Positions 53,340-62,962 of a DNA stretch of 64,000 nt are shown here, one piece after another. Origin of the DNA: Flavilitoribacter nigricans DSM 23189 = NBRC 102662. Lineage in GTDB: Bacteria > Bacteroidota > Bacteroidia > Chitinophagales > Saprospiraceae. Under the pieces are notes generated by a model. The model ran no database searches. It was not told the origin of the DNA and saw nothing but the letters and a program-made list of their open reading frames with translations. Numbering within the stretch: the first letter of the stretch is position 1; every line of letters starts with the position of its first letter. The stretch lies in NCBI RefSeq assembly GCF_002646595.1, contig NZ_PDUD01000035.1:1-64000 (forward strand). The letters are read 5' to 3'. The position numbers were made by a program, and so were the translations under genes.

Positions 53340-56300
53340 ATGACAGTCAAATCCGAAATAAGCCGGGTAGAAATCCAGGGCGAAACCTATTACAAGATCT
53401 CGAATAGCGATAGCATGCGCCCCTTTTTCATGAGTATCGTCAGTGACTCCGATCACTGGCTGTTTATATCCAGCAATGGAGGGATGAGCGCCGGACGCAG
53501 AAACGCAGAATATGCTTTGTTCCCGTACTACACGGATGATAAGATCAGTGAATCTGCCGATCTGACGGGAAGTAAAACAATATTCCGGATACACCGTAAG
53601 GACCAATTCGAGCCCTGGGAACCCTTTTCCGACCGCTACGTCGGTCGCCACCGTCTGAGCCGGAACTTGTACAAAAATGAATACGGCAATAAGATCATAT
53701 TCGAGGAGATTAACCATGATCTGCAGCTGACCTTTCGCTACCAGTGGAATTCCAGTGACCAATTCGGTTTTGTGAAACGTTCCACTCTCATCAATCATGC
53801 GCAGGAAGCAGTTAAGATCGAACTGCTGGACGGCATTCAGAACATCATGCCCTACGGCGTGGCCAGTGAATTGCAAATGCGATCCAGTAACCTGGTCGAT
53901 GCCTATAAGAAGAGCGAACTGGAAAAAGAGAGTGGTCTGGGGATCTATGCCCTCAGCGCCATTATTGTAGATAAGGCCGAACCGAGTGAAGCCTTAAAAG
54001 CCAATGTAGTCTGGTCATCCGGTTTTAAGGACCCTACCTACCTGTTGTCTTCCCGTCAGCTTAACGACTTTCGGAAGGGCGCAAAGATGCAGGAGGAAAT
54101 TGATGTACGGGCCGAAAAAGGGGCCTACTTTATCCAAACCGAAATTACCCTTTCCGGCCAGGCTGAAAAAGATTGGATGTTCATTGCGGATGTCAGTAAA
54201 GACCACGCTTACATCGCCGATATTACGACCAAAATCCGGCAAGATGCCCAGTTGGCGCAGCAAGTAATACAGGATATCGCGGCCGGTACCGCTCGCCTGA
54301 TCAGGCTGGTGGGCGCTGCGGATGGTCTGCAATTATCGGCTGATAAATATCGGGATACCCGCCATTTTTCCAACACGCTATTTAATATCATGCGGGGCGG
54401 AATATTTGATCATAATTACCAGATCGAACGGGCCGATTTCCTGCAATACCTGACTAAAGCCAACCATGCTGTTTTCCGGGCTTCCGAAAAGATCCTGGCC
54501 GACTTACCGGCAGTATTTACCCTTTTTGACCTCCAACATCTGGCCCACAATAGCGAAGATGATCATTTCCGACGGTTATCGCTGGAGTATATGCCGTTGA
54601 AATTCAGTCGCAGACACGGCGATCCCAGCCGGCCCTGGAATAAGTTTTCCATAAATACGCGCAGTGAAGTGGACGGATCCAAGATCCTGGATTACGAGGG
54701 AAACTGGCGGGACATTTTCCAAAACTGGGAAGCCCTGGCTTTTTCCTATCCGGAGTTCATCGAAAGCATGATCTACAAATTCCTCAACGCCACTACTTTT
54801 GACGGCTACAATCCGTACCGCGTGACCAAAGGCGGATTTGACTGGGAAACCATTGAACCCGACGATCCCTGGTCGTACATCGGGTACTGGGGGGATCACC
54901 AGATCATCTATCTCCTGAAGTTTCTGGAATTTCTGGAAAAGTCCGCACCGGCTAAACTGGAAAGCTATTTCGGAGACGCCGTTTTTGTTTACGCGAACGT
55001 GCCGTACCGCATTCGCCCTTACGAGGATATCCTGAAAGATCCGAAAGATACAATTGAGTTCGACCAGCAGTCCGACCACGAGATCCGAAAAAAGAGAGCA
55101 GCCATCGGCGCGGACGGTGCGCTGCTGGAAACTAAGGACGGAAGCATATATCAGGTGAATTTTGTGGAAAAGATGCTGGCCGTTCTTTTGGCCAAGCTAT
55201 CCAACTTTATTCCGGAAGGGGGCATTTGGATGAATACCCAGCGCCCCGAGTGGAATGATGCGAACAATGCCTTGGTTGGTAATGGCGTATCAATGGTCAC
55301 CCTCTACTACCTGCGGCGTTTTCTGCATTTCTTCAAACCGTTACTGGCGGCCTCGAAACTGGACACCGTTGCGATCTCTACGGAATTACTCACCTGCTTC
55401 GAAGCAATGGCCGCTGCGTTGGAAAACTCCCGGCATCTGTTATCGGGACGGATCAACGATCAGGACCGCAAAACCATTCTGGACGGTCTGGGGCAGGCCG
55501 CCAGTGCTTATCGCCTTCACATTTACCGGAAAGCATTCTCCGGCCGGAAGGAACCGCTGAAACTGGAGGATCTTCGGTCCTTCGTAGATCTAAGTCTTCA
55601 GTATCTGGAACACTCCATAGCGGCAAATAAAAGGCCGGATCACCTGTACCACGCCTACAATCTGATGACCGTAGTACATCCGGAAGAGATCGCTATCGGC
55701 CACCTAAGCGAAATGCTGGAGGGTCAGGTGGCCGTACTGAGCTCGGGATACCTTTCGTCAGAGGAAGCCCTGGAGGTACTGGACGCGTTGAAAGCCAGCC
55801 GGCTATTCCGGGAAGATCAATACAGTTATCTGCTGTACCCGAATAAGGATTTGCCCCGCTTCACGGAAAAGAACGTGATCCCCGGATCATCCGTCGATAG
55901 TTCTGTTTTGCTCCGTACCCTGATTGAAAACGACCACCGGGGGATCATAAGTCGAGATGTTAACGGTAAATATCATTTCAACGGAGATTTTAAAAATGCC
56001 GGCGACCTGAAACGTAGCCTGGAAAAGCTAACCCAGGCGGAATACGTACCGCTTGTCGCCCGGGAAAAGCAGCAGGTGCTCGATATATTTGAGCAGGTCT
56101 TCGATCACAAATCCTTTACCGGCAGATCGGGTACCTTCTTTGGTTACGAAGGCCTGGGCTCCATCTACTGGCACATGGTGTCGAAACTACAGCTGGCGGT
56201 TCAGGAATGTTGTCTGAAAGCTATGGCGGAAAATGCGGATAAAGCAGTAAAAGGGCAGCTGATCGCCCACTATTATGAGATCAACGAGGGGATTGGTGTT

Positions 56301-56768
56301 CACAAATCTCCTGCGCTTTACGGCGCTTTCCCCACTGATCCTTATTCGCATACACCCGCCGGTAAAGGTGCCCAGCAACCGGGTATGACCGGGCAGGTCA
56401 AGGAAGATATTTTAAGTCGTTTTGGAGAATTGGGGGTTGTGGTAGAAAATGGCCACTTAGGTTTTCGGCCGGTACTGCTCCGGCGGGAGGAATTCCTGGA
56501 AGCAGCAGGCTCCTTCCATTACATTGATCTGCAACAGGAACAAAAACAGCTATCCCTGGAACCCGGATCGCTCTGCTTTACCTACTGTCAGATCCCCGTG
56601 GTGTACCGGCTTGGCCAAACCAATGCAATGGAGATCATACACGCCGATGGTAGTACCACCAACCTAGAGGCACTTAGTCTGGACCAAGCTACCGCCCGGC
56701 AGATATTCCGGAGGTCCGGAGCTTTCGACCGGATAGTGGTCAGCTTAAAAGAAAATGAGCTGTTATGA
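53340..56768 (+). CDS. GH161/GH149-like beta-1,3-oligoglucan phosphorylase
   Basis: 1142 residues, no signal peptide, so cytoplasmic. The N-terminal beta-sandwich (about 1-290; WLFISSNGGMSAGRRNAEYALF) and the (alpha/alpha)6 barrel (about 340-900) follow the GH94-clan phosphorylase plan. Blocks include YEGNWRDIFQNWEAL (452-466), GYWGDHQIIYLLKF (515-528) and WMNTQRPEWNDANNALVG (630-647), the last resembling the WND acid-bearing motif of GH94. Length fits GH149/GH161, which cut beta-1,3-gluco-oligosaccharides with phosphate to give glucose 1-phosphate. It overlaps the GH17 lipoprotein gene by four bases. The family choice between GH149 and GH161 is not settled. Confidence 0.75.
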   Translation: MTVKSEISRVEIQGETYYKISNSDSMRPFFMSIVSDSDHWLFISSNGGMSAGRRNAEYALFPYYTDDKISESADLTGSKTIFRIHRKDQFEPWEPFSDRYVGRHRLSRNLYKNEYGNKIIFEEINHDLQLTFRYQWNSSDQFGFVKRSTLINHAQEAVKIELLDGIQNIMPYGVASELQMRSSNLVDAYKKSELEKESGLGIYALSAIIVDKAEPSEALKANVVWSSGFKDPTYLLSSRQLNDFRKGAKMQEEIDVRAEKGAYFIQTEITLSGQAEKDWMFIADVSKDHAYIADITTKIRQDAQLAQQVIQDIAAGTARLIRLVGAADGLQLSADKYRDTRHFSNTLFNIMRGGIFDHNYQIERADFLQYLTKANHAVFRASEKILADLPAVFTLFDLQHLAHNSEDDHFRRLSLEYMPLKFSRRHGDPSRPWNKFSINTRSEVDGSKILDYEGNWRDIFQNWEALAFSYPEFIESMIYKFLNATTFDGYNPYRVTKGGFDWETIEPDDPWSYIGYWGDHQIIYLLKFLEFLEKSAPAKLESYFGDAVFVYANVPYRIRPYEDILKDPKDTIEFDQQSDHEIRKKRAAIGADGALLETKDGSIYQVNFVEKMLAVLLAKLSNFIPEGGIWMNTQRPEWNDANNALVGNGVSMVTLYYLRRFLHFFKPLLAASKLDTVAISTELLTCFEAMAAALENSRHLLSGRINDQDRKTILDGLGQAASAYRLHIYRKAFSGRKEPLKLEDLRSFVDLSLQYLEHSIAANKRPDHLYHAYNLMTVVHPEEIAIGHLSEMLEGQVAVLSSGYLSSEEALEVLDALKASRLFREDQYSYLLYPNKDLPRFTEKNVIPGSSVDSSVLLRTLIENDHRGIISRDVNGKYHFNGDFKNAGDLKRSLEKLTQAEYVPLVAREKQQVLDIFEQVFDHKSFTGRSGTFFGYEGLGSIYWHMVSKLQLAVQECCLKAMAENADKAVKGQLIAHYYEINEGIGVHKSPALYGAFPTDPYSHTPAGKGAQQPGMTGQVKEDILSRFGELGVVVENGHLGFRPVLLRREEFLEAAGSFHYIDLQQEQKQLSLEPGSLCFTYCQIPVVYRLGQTNAMEIIHADGSTTNLEALSLDQATARQIFRRSGAFDRIVVSLKENELL

Positions 56769-58060
56769 GTAGCCGATTGAAAATCTTTACAACAGTCAGG
56801 ATGGCGTGGGCGATGGCCATACTCGCGATCCTCGGTCCGGCTTGCAACCAGGACCAACCTGCAACCGATCAAGATCCAAAACAAACGAAAAAAGAAGTGA
56901 CGGCAAAAGACATTTTAGGGAACAGTAACTATCAGGCCATAGCCTATGGCGGATACCGCGGACTGAGCCGCGAGGAACAACCCACGGTGGCGGAGCTGAA
57001 AGAGGATATGAAGATCCTCGCGGCCATGAATATCCGGATCCTCCGTACCTACAATACCAAACTCAAACACGCTTCCACGGTGCTGGAGGCCATTCGGGCG
57101 TTGAAACAGGAAGACCCGTCATTTGAAATGTACGTCATGCTGGGCGCCTGGATCGACTGTAAAAATGCCTGGACCGCCCAACCGGATCACGAGGGGGAAG
57201 ATGCTGAGCATAATGCGGCGGAGATCGAAAGGGCCGTCAACCTGGCCGTTCAGTATCCGGACATTGTCAAAGTGATCGCCGTGGGGAATGAAGCGATGGT
57301 AAAATGGGCGGCGAGCTACTATGTGCAACCCTGGGTGATCCTGAAATGGGTGAATCATCTGCAGGAACTAAAACGATCCGGCAACCTGCCCGCGGACTTG
57401 TGGATCACCAGCTCCGACAATTTTGCTTCCTGGGGAGGAGGAGATCCCGAATACCACACGGATGACCTGGAAAAATTGGTCAATGCGGTAGACTACATAT
57501 CCATGCATACATATCCGATGCACGATACCCACTACAATCCGGCATTCTGGGGCGTACTTGCAGAAGAAGCTGAGCTGCCGAAACTGGAAAAGATCGAAAA
57601 GGCCATGGAAAGGGCGCGGGATTATGCGATAACGCAGTACCGGAATACGGCGGACTACATAAAAAGTCTGGGAGTAGAAAAGCCCATTCATATCGGGGAG
57701 ACCGGTTGGGCCAGTTCATCGAATGAGTTCTACGGACCTACGGGCTCCAAAGCAACGGATGAATATAAATCGGCTTTGTACTACCATAAGATCAGGTCCT
57801 GGACCAATGCGGAGGGCATCGCCTGTTTCTACTTTGAAGCCTTTGACGAGCCGTGGAAGGATGCCAATAACCCCGGGGGATCGGAAAACCATTTTGGCCT
57901 GTTTGATATCAACGGTCAGGCAAAATTCGCTTTGTGGGAGCTGGTGGATAAAGGGGTTTTTGAAGGTTTGAGCCGGGGAGGGCACTCCATTGGGAAAACC
58001 TTCAACGGCGATCGGGAAGAAATGCTTTCGGCAGTAGAGGTACCACCCTTGAAAAAATAA
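56765..58060 (+). CDS. GH17 beta-1,3-glucanase/glucosidase lipoprotein
   Basis: 431 residues. Lipoprotein signal with Cys27 (LGPACNQDQ). GH17 barrel about 50-400: acid/base Glu176 in IAVGNEAM and nucleophile Glu312 in IHIGETGWASS; YDYISMHTYPM-like core is present (VDYISMHTYPM, 242-252) and FEAFDEPWKD ends the barrel (838 bases in). The tail after Cys is weakly acidic, so it may face the periplasm. It shortens beta-1,3-glucan fragments. Starts on the last codons of the phosphorylase gene (ATGA). Confidence 0.9.
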   Translation: MSSRLKIFTTVRMAWAMAILAILGPACNQDQPATDQDPKQTKKEVTAKDILGNSNYQAIAYGGYRGLSREEQPTVAELKEDMKILAAMNIRILRTYNTKLKHASTVLEAIRALKQEDPSFEMYVMLGAWIDCKNAWTAQPDHEGEDAEHNAAEIERAVNLAVQYPDIVKVIAVGNEAMVKWAASYYVQPWVILKWVNHLQELKRSGNLPADLWITSSDNFASWGGGDPEYHTDDLEKLVNAVDYISMHTYPMHDTHYNPAFWGVLAEEAELPKLEKIEKAMERARDYAITQYRNTADYIKSLGVEKPIHIGETGWASSSNEFYGPTGSKATDEYKSALYYHKIRSWTNAEGIACFYFEAFDEPWKDANNPGGSENHFGLFDINGQAKFALWELVDKGVFEGLSRGGHSIGKTFNGDREEMLSAVEVPPLKK

Positions 58061-58108
58061 ATCAAAGCGTAACTCATAGAGATCCTTAACTCTAATTTTT
58101 TCCTGCTA

Positions 58109-59578
58109 ATGTCCGCTACCATGTTGCCAGTCTGTTCTGAAGTAAAGGAGGATCAGCTTGCCGTAGAGGTCTACGAAACCGCTGCGAACGGTCACCAGTT
58201 GCAGCGGATCACGGAATGCTGTACAGCCGATACTGCGGGAACTATACGATTAAAAACGGAAAAGACTTTTCAGACCATCACCGGTTTCGGCGGATCTTTT
58301 ACCCAGGCTTCAGCCTATTTGCTTAACCGGCTGAGCCCGGAAAACCGTACACGAATACTGGAGGCCTATTTTGGAGAAAGCGGGGCAAAATACGCTCTGA
58401 CCCGGACGCATATCAATTCCTGTGATTTCTCGATCCGAAATTATGCCTATGCTCCGGTTCCGGGAGACAGAACGCTGGAACATTTTTCCATTGACGAGGA
58501 CCGCAGAGACCTCATTCCCATGATCAAAGACGCCATGGCCGTTTCCCAAGACGGCTTCAGGATCATTGCCTCACCCTGGACGGCGCCGCCCTGGATGAAG
58601 GATAATAACGATTGGCGGGGTGGCAAACTGATACCGGAATACTACGAGACCTGGGCCCTGTACTTTTCCAAATATCTGGTGGCATACCGGGAGGCGGGTA
58701 TCCCCATCTGGGGGATCACCGTTGAAAACGAACCCCTGGGCAATGACTGTAACTGGGAAAGTATGCATTACACCCCCCGCGAAATGAATGATTTTGTGAG
58801 CCGGCATCTAGGCCCCCGGCTGCGGGCTGACGGCCACGAGGTGAAGATACTGGGCTACGATCAGAATAGGGGAGAGGAGTTACGGGAATGGGTAAATACG
58901 ATGTACGGGGACGATGCCGCCGCATCCTACTTTGCCGGCACTGCCGTGCATTGGTACGCCAGTACCTACGAATTCTTTCCGGATAATCTTCAGTACGCTC
59001 ATGCCGCTGCTCCCGATAAACACCTCATTCAGTCGGAGGCCTGTGTCGATGCGGAAGTACCCCGATGGCAGGATGACCAATGGTACTGGTCCCGGGAAGC
59101 CACGGATTGGGGGTGGGACTGGGCCCCGGAAGCGGACAAATATCTGCATCCCAAATACGTACCGGTATATCGCTACGCCCGCGATATCATCGGCTGTCTC
59201 AATAACTGGGTGGACGGTTGGATTGACTGGAACATGGTCCTGGATCGGAAGGGCGGTCCCAACTGGTCCCGCAACTGGTGTGTGGCTCCGGTAATTGTCG
59301 ACCCGGAAAATGATGAAATTTATTTTACACCGATCTACTATACCCTGTCCCATTTTAGCCGCTATATCCGTCCGGGAGCGCAACGTATCGATTTTGAAAA
59401 TACGCAGGAGCGATTGCAGGTGACAGCTGCAAAAAATCCGGATGGTTCCCTGGTAGCCGTCGTGCTAAATGAAGGAGAAACTCCGCAAGGCTTTCACCTG
59501 ATTTTGGGTGAGGCCAGCCGGAGGCTTTCGATCCGGGGACAGGCAATTCAAACTATCTTGATATCAACACAAAATTAA
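58109..59578 (+). CDS. GH30 beta-glucosidase-type enzyme, no signal peptide
   Basis: 489 residues. Core TITGFGGSFTQASAYLL (56-72), then PWTAPPWMK; acid/base Glu208 in TVENEPLG and nucleophile Glu310 in LIQSEACVD; C-terminal beta domain with an IYFTPIYYTLSHFSRYIRPG segment. This is the GH30_1/GH30_3-like pattern. The N-terminus (MSATMLPVCSEVKED) has no export signal, so it appears cytoplasmic, unusual for GH30 in this phylum. It could remove beta-1,6 branches or terminal glucose from imported laminarin fragments. An alternative ATG lies four codons on. Confidence 0.88.
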   Translation: MSATMLPVCSEVKEDQLAVEVYETAANGHQLQRITECCTADTAGTIRLKTEKTFQTITGFGGSFTQASAYLLNRLSPENRTRILEAYFGESGAKYALTRTHINSCDFSIRNYAYAPVPGDRTLEHFSIDEDRRDLIPMIKDAMAVSQDGFRIIASPWTAPPWMKDNNDWRGGKLIPEYYETWALYFSKYLVAYREAGIPIWGITVENEPLGNDCNWESMHYTPREMNDFVSRHLGPRLRADGHEVKILGYDQNRGEELREWVNTMYGDDAAASYFAGTAVHWYASTYEFFPDNLQYAHAAAPDKHLIQSEACVDAEVPRWQDDQWYWSREATDWGWDWAPEADKYLHPKYVPVYRYARDIIGCLNNWVDGWIDWNMVLDRKGGPNWSRNWCVAPVIVDPENDEIYFTPIYYTLSHFSRYIRPGAQRIDFENTQERLQVTAAKNPDGSLVAVVLNEGETPQGFHLILGEASRRLSIRGQAIQTILISTQN

Positions 59579-59582
59579 TATT

Positions 59583-61013
59583 ATGTCTACAACTACCGGT
59601 AAAGTCTCATTCGGACAAAAAGTAGCTTTTGGAATTGGTATGCTGGCCAATCAGATGTTTCCCGCCGTACTGGGCATATTTATGGTCGTGTTAGTGCAGG
59701 ATCTGGGGTTCCCGGGTTGGATGTGGGGAATTCTGTTCTTTTTGCCCCGGGTATTCGATTCGATCACGGATCCGATCATGGGTTTCATATCGGATAATAC
59801 CCGCTCCCGCTGGGGGCGCCGCCGACAGTACGTCATGCTGGGAGCGGTTATTATGGGCGTTTCCTTTATCATCATGTGGCAGCTTTACCGGGAGAACGGG
59901 ATTAATTACAACTTCACCTATTTCCTGCTCTGGTCTTTTGCCTTTTATCTGGGGTTGACCATTTTTAGCGTGCCCTACGTGGCTATGGGCTATGAAATGA
60001 GCAATGACTTCCACGAGCGGACCAATATCATGGCTATCGCCCAGTGGATCGGGCAGTGGGCCTGGGTGATCGCGCCCTGGTTCTGGGTGATCATGTACGA
60101 CCAGGGCTGGTTCGAATCCGCGGATGTAGCTACCCGGGAACTGGCCATATATGTCGGAGTGGTTTGTATGCTCTTTGCCATGGTACCGGCCATTTTTATT
60201 AAAAGCAAGTCAACCTTAAACGAGGATTATTCTCCGCTGACCCTGAAAAATACGGGGAAAAGCCTGAAGGAAATACTCCGGGGATTCAAGGAGGCCTTTG
60301 AAGTAGTACCGTTCCGGAAACTCTGCATCGCCACCTTTTTTATCTTCAACGCTTTCAATACGATCGCGGCCTTTTCTTTCTTTATCATCGTATACTATCT
60401 GTTCAACGGAGATGCAGGAGCAGCCGGGATCTGGCCGACACTTTTTGGTAGCCTGGGAGCGTTGGTGACCACCTTTGTGGTTATTCCCATCGTAGCCAGA
60501 ATGTCCAAAACCATGGGTAAAAAAAGAGCCTTTGTGCTTTCCCAGGGATTGTCCATAGTGGGGTACATTCTGCTCTGGTTCCTGTTTGTTCCGGGCAAAC
60601 CCTATATGTTCGTATTTGCCTTGCCGTTCTTCTCTTTCGGGATCGGCAGTCTTTTCACCCTGATGATGTCCATGACTGCAGATGTGCTCGATCTGGACGA
60701 ACTGAATACGGGCAAAAGAAGGGAAGGTATCTTCGGAGCTATCTACTGGTGGATGGTAAAATTCGGATTCGCTATTGCCGGACTACTCAGCGGGGCCATC
60801 TTGTCAGTAGTGGGTTTTGATCCTAATGCTGCTACCCAGACGGAGGGCGCTATTTTGGGTTTGCGGGCCTTCTATTCCGGTTTGCCTATTCTGGGTACCC
60901 TGATCGCTATTTACGTCATGCGTGATTACGATGTCACGGAAGAACGCTCCAATGAGATCCGGGCCGAACTGGATAAACGGGCAGCCCGTCCCGAAGTGAT
61001 CAGTCCTTCTTAA
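59583..61013 (+). CDS. GPH/MFS sugar:cation symporter
   Basis: 476 residues with 12 membrane segments. GFISDNTRSRWGRRRQYVM (after segment 2) is the hallmark loop of the glycoside-pentoside-hexuronide family, and the second-half loop ADVLDLDELNTGKRREG matches too. It imports mono- or oligosaccharides with a cation. It starts four bases after the GH30 gene and sits amid cytoplasmic glucan enzymes, so short beta-glucans are the probable cargo. Confidence 0.92.
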   Translation: MSTTTGKVSFGQKVAFGIGMLANQMFPAVLGIFMVVLVQDLGFPGWMWGILFFLPRVFDSITDPIMGFISDNTRSRWGRRRQYVMLGAVIMGVSFIIMWQLYRENGINYNFTYFLLWSFAFYLGLTIFSVPYVAMGYEMSNDFHERTNIMAIAQWIGQWAWVIAPWFWVIMYDQGWFESADVATRELAIYVGVVCMLFAMVPAIFIKSKSTLNEDYSPLTLKNTGKSLKEILRGFKEAFEVVPFRKLCIATFFIFNAFNTIAAFSFFIIVYYLFNGDAGAAGIWPTLFGSLGALVTTFVVIPIVARMSKTMGKKRAFVLSQGLSIVGYILLWFLFVPGKPYMFVFALPFFSFGIGSLFTLMMSMTADVLDLDELNTGKRREGIFGAIYWWMVKFGFAIAGLLSGAILSVVGFDPNAATQTEGAILGLRAFYSGLPILGTLIAIYVMRDYDVTEERSNEIRAELDKRAARPEVISPS

Positions 61014-61152
61014 TACCAAACGGATACCCTGAATTCACGGATCAACGGAGAATCAGCGGTGGATCGAACCGTTTACACGTGCTTTTCCGGAAAAAGTGAG
61101 GAAGAGCCAGATATCAAATACATCGAAGACAAGACTGTAAAAAGATAAAACT

Positions 61153-62037
61153 ATGTCCTACAGATCAAGACGAAAATGGTTGGCTAAAGGAGTCGACCTG
61201 AATCATAAGTCGGAGCAGGAGACCCACGAGCTGTTCCTGGAAGTTTTGGAGGAAGGATTACACGGACTGTGCTACAGCGCGTACGAAGATGGCCAGCAAC
61301 CCGGCTCCATCCTGACCGAAAGTCAGATCCGTCGGCGGATGGCCATTATCGCTCCCCACACCGAATGGGTACGGTCCTTTTCCTGTATCGAAGGCAACGA
61401 GCTGATCCCGGTCATTGCCCGGGAATTCGGACTGAAAACGCTGGTTGGGGCCTGGTTGGGAAAAGATGAATCCCTGAATGAGCAGGAGATCGCCGGATTG
61501 ATCAAGCTGGCAAAAGCCGGTTATGTGGATATCGCCGCGGTGGGGAACGAAGTGCTGTACCGGGAAGATCTGACCGAAGCAGTATTGCTGAATTATATCA
61601 ACCGGGTAAAAACGGAACTCCCCGGTGTCCCGGTAGGTTATGTCGATGCGTATTATGAATTCAGTATGCGCCCCGAGATCACTGCCGCCTGCGATATCAT
61701 TCTGGCCAATTGTTATCCGTACTGGGAAGGTAGCCACATTGATTACTCCTTTATCCACATCAAGCAAATGTACTACCAGGCACTACATGCAGGCAAGGGG
61801 AAGCAGGTGATCATCACCGAAACCGGTTGGCCCAGCCAGGGAACGGGCCTGGATGATGCCGCACCTTCGAAACTCAATGCCCTGAAGTATTTCCTCACGA
61901 TCCAGCAATGGGTGGCCGAAAACAACATTGACCTCTTCTATTTCTCTTCCTTCGATGAATCCTGGAAAGTAGGAGGAGAAGGGGATGTCGGGGCCTACTG
62001 GGGATTATGGGATAAAAATGAACAGCTGAAATTTTAA
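61153..62037 (+). CDS. GH17-family enzyme without signal peptide
   Basis: 294 residues; GH17 motifs with Glu133 in AAVGNEVLYRED and Glu223 in VIITETGWPSQG, and a YFSSFDESWKVGGEG end. There is no export signal and the N-terminus (MSYRSRRKWLAKGVDLNHKS) is basic, so it acts in the cytoplasm. It is shorter than the GH17 at 56765. Role: hydrolysis or transglycosylation of imported beta-1,3-oligoglucans. 139 bases after the transporter gene; last gene of the locus. Confidence 0.88.
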   Translation: MSYRSRRKWLAKGVDLNHKSEQETHELFLEVLEEGLHGLCYSAYEDGQQPGSILTESQIRRRMAIIAPHTEWVRSFSCIEGNELIPVIAREFGLKTLVGAWLGKDESLNEQEIAGLIKLAKAGYVDIAAVGNEVLYREDLTEAVLLNYINRVKTELPGVPVGYVDAYYEFSMRPEITAACDIILANCYPYWEGSHIDYSFIHIKQMYYQALHAGKGKQVIITETGWPSQGTGLDDAAPSKLNALKYFLTIQQWVAENNIDLFYFSSFDESWKVGGEGDVGAYWGLWDKNEQLKF

Positions 62038-62085
62038 CCAAGAGCGCTATGGTCGGTATCCCCCGGAAAGATCCGAACGTAATGC

Positions 62086-62829
62086 TCAAAACTGCTTCAA
62101 CAATTCCTCCCGCCGGCTGCGCGAAACCGGCAGCGTCATCTGATTGCTCATAATGAGATACCCCCCGTCGTTGCGGACGAATTCCTTTACGTGCCGGAGA
62201 TTCACCAAATGGGAATGGTGGGCCCGAAAGAACTGGTATTCACTGAGCAGTTCCTCGATGTCTTTCAGGGTACGGGAGATTAGTTTTTTTCGGCCGTTTT
62301 CCAGATAGACCATGGTGTAATTACTATCCGAAGAGCAGGCGATGATCTCCTCCGGGAATACGAATTCAATACTCTCTTTGGTGGCCAGTGCGATCTTGCC
62401 CGGCCGCCCCTGTTTCTCTTCCTGGATGTTGCTGAACAGGACTTTCAGTTGGGTGCTGGTGAGTTGGGTATTGACCTTCTGCCGGTGCTTCTCGATAGCG
62501 GTCTTCAACTCGTCTACCTGTACCGGCTTCAGCAGATAATCGAGAGCACTGAACTTGATGGCTTTTACCCCGAATTCATCGTAGGCAGTGGTAAAGATCA
62601 CATCAAAGGGTATGGGTACGATCTTTTTCAGGAGCTCGAAACCGTTGAGTCGCGGCATCTCAATATCCAGAAAAAGCAGATCGGGTTTGGTTTCCTGCAG
62701 GAATTCCAGTCCCTCTACCGGATCGGTAAACGTGCTGCTGACTTGTACTTCCGGACAGTGCTTTTCCAGTTTCCAGGCCAGGGTTTCTACGCTGTGGCGT
62801 TCGTCGTCGATAATTACTGCGGTGATCAT
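62086..62829 (-). CDS. LytTR response regulator
   Basis: 247 residues. Receiver domain 1-120 with phosphoacceptor Asp55 in LLFLDIEMP and the TTAYDEFGVKAI switch region; LytTR DNA-binding domain about 145-247 (FFRAHHSHLVNLRHVKEFV, TLPVSRSRREELL). It works with the LytS-type kinase encoded upstream at the window edge. Convergent with the glucan operon, so it may or may not control it. Confidence 0.93.
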   Translation of the reverse strand: MITAVIIDDERHSVETLAWKLEKHCPEVQVSSTFTDPVEGLEFLQETKPDLLFLDIEMPRLNGFELLKKIVPIPFDVIFTTAYDEFGVKAIKFSALDYLLKPVQVDELKTAIEKHRQKVNTQLTSTQLKVLFSNIQEEKQGRPGKIALATKESIEFVFPEEIIACSSDSNYTMVYLENGRKKLISRTLKDIEELLSEYQFFRAHHSHLVNLRHVKEFVRNDGGYLIMSNQMTLPVSRSRREELLKQF

Positions 62830-62851
62830 GTTTTTGATTTTAGGGTTTTTG

Positions 62852-62956
62852 AGGTGTCAGGTTTTGAGGTGTCAGGTGTCAGGTTTTCAGGTGTCAGGTT
62901 TTGAGGTGTCAGGTGTCAGGTTTTCAGGTGTCAGTGTTTGAGGTTTTGGGTGTCAG
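62852..62956. repeat. 37-bp tandem repeat between kinase and regulator genes
   Basis: Nearly three copies (starts at 62852, 62889 and 62926) of a 37-base unit built from AGGTGTCAGGTTTT. It lies between the end of the kinase gene and the start of the regulator. Confidence 0.85.
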
Positions 62957-62962
62957 ACCGGT

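Noticed and set aside
53340-56768. Ordinary GH94 cellobiose phosphorylase
   Set aside because: It is much longer than GH94 and lacks the standard GGDWNDGMN motif; GH161/GH149 fits length and context better.
62852-62956. CRISPR array between the LytS and LytTR genes
   Set aside because: The 37-base units are contiguous and made of smaller repeats, with no unique spacers.
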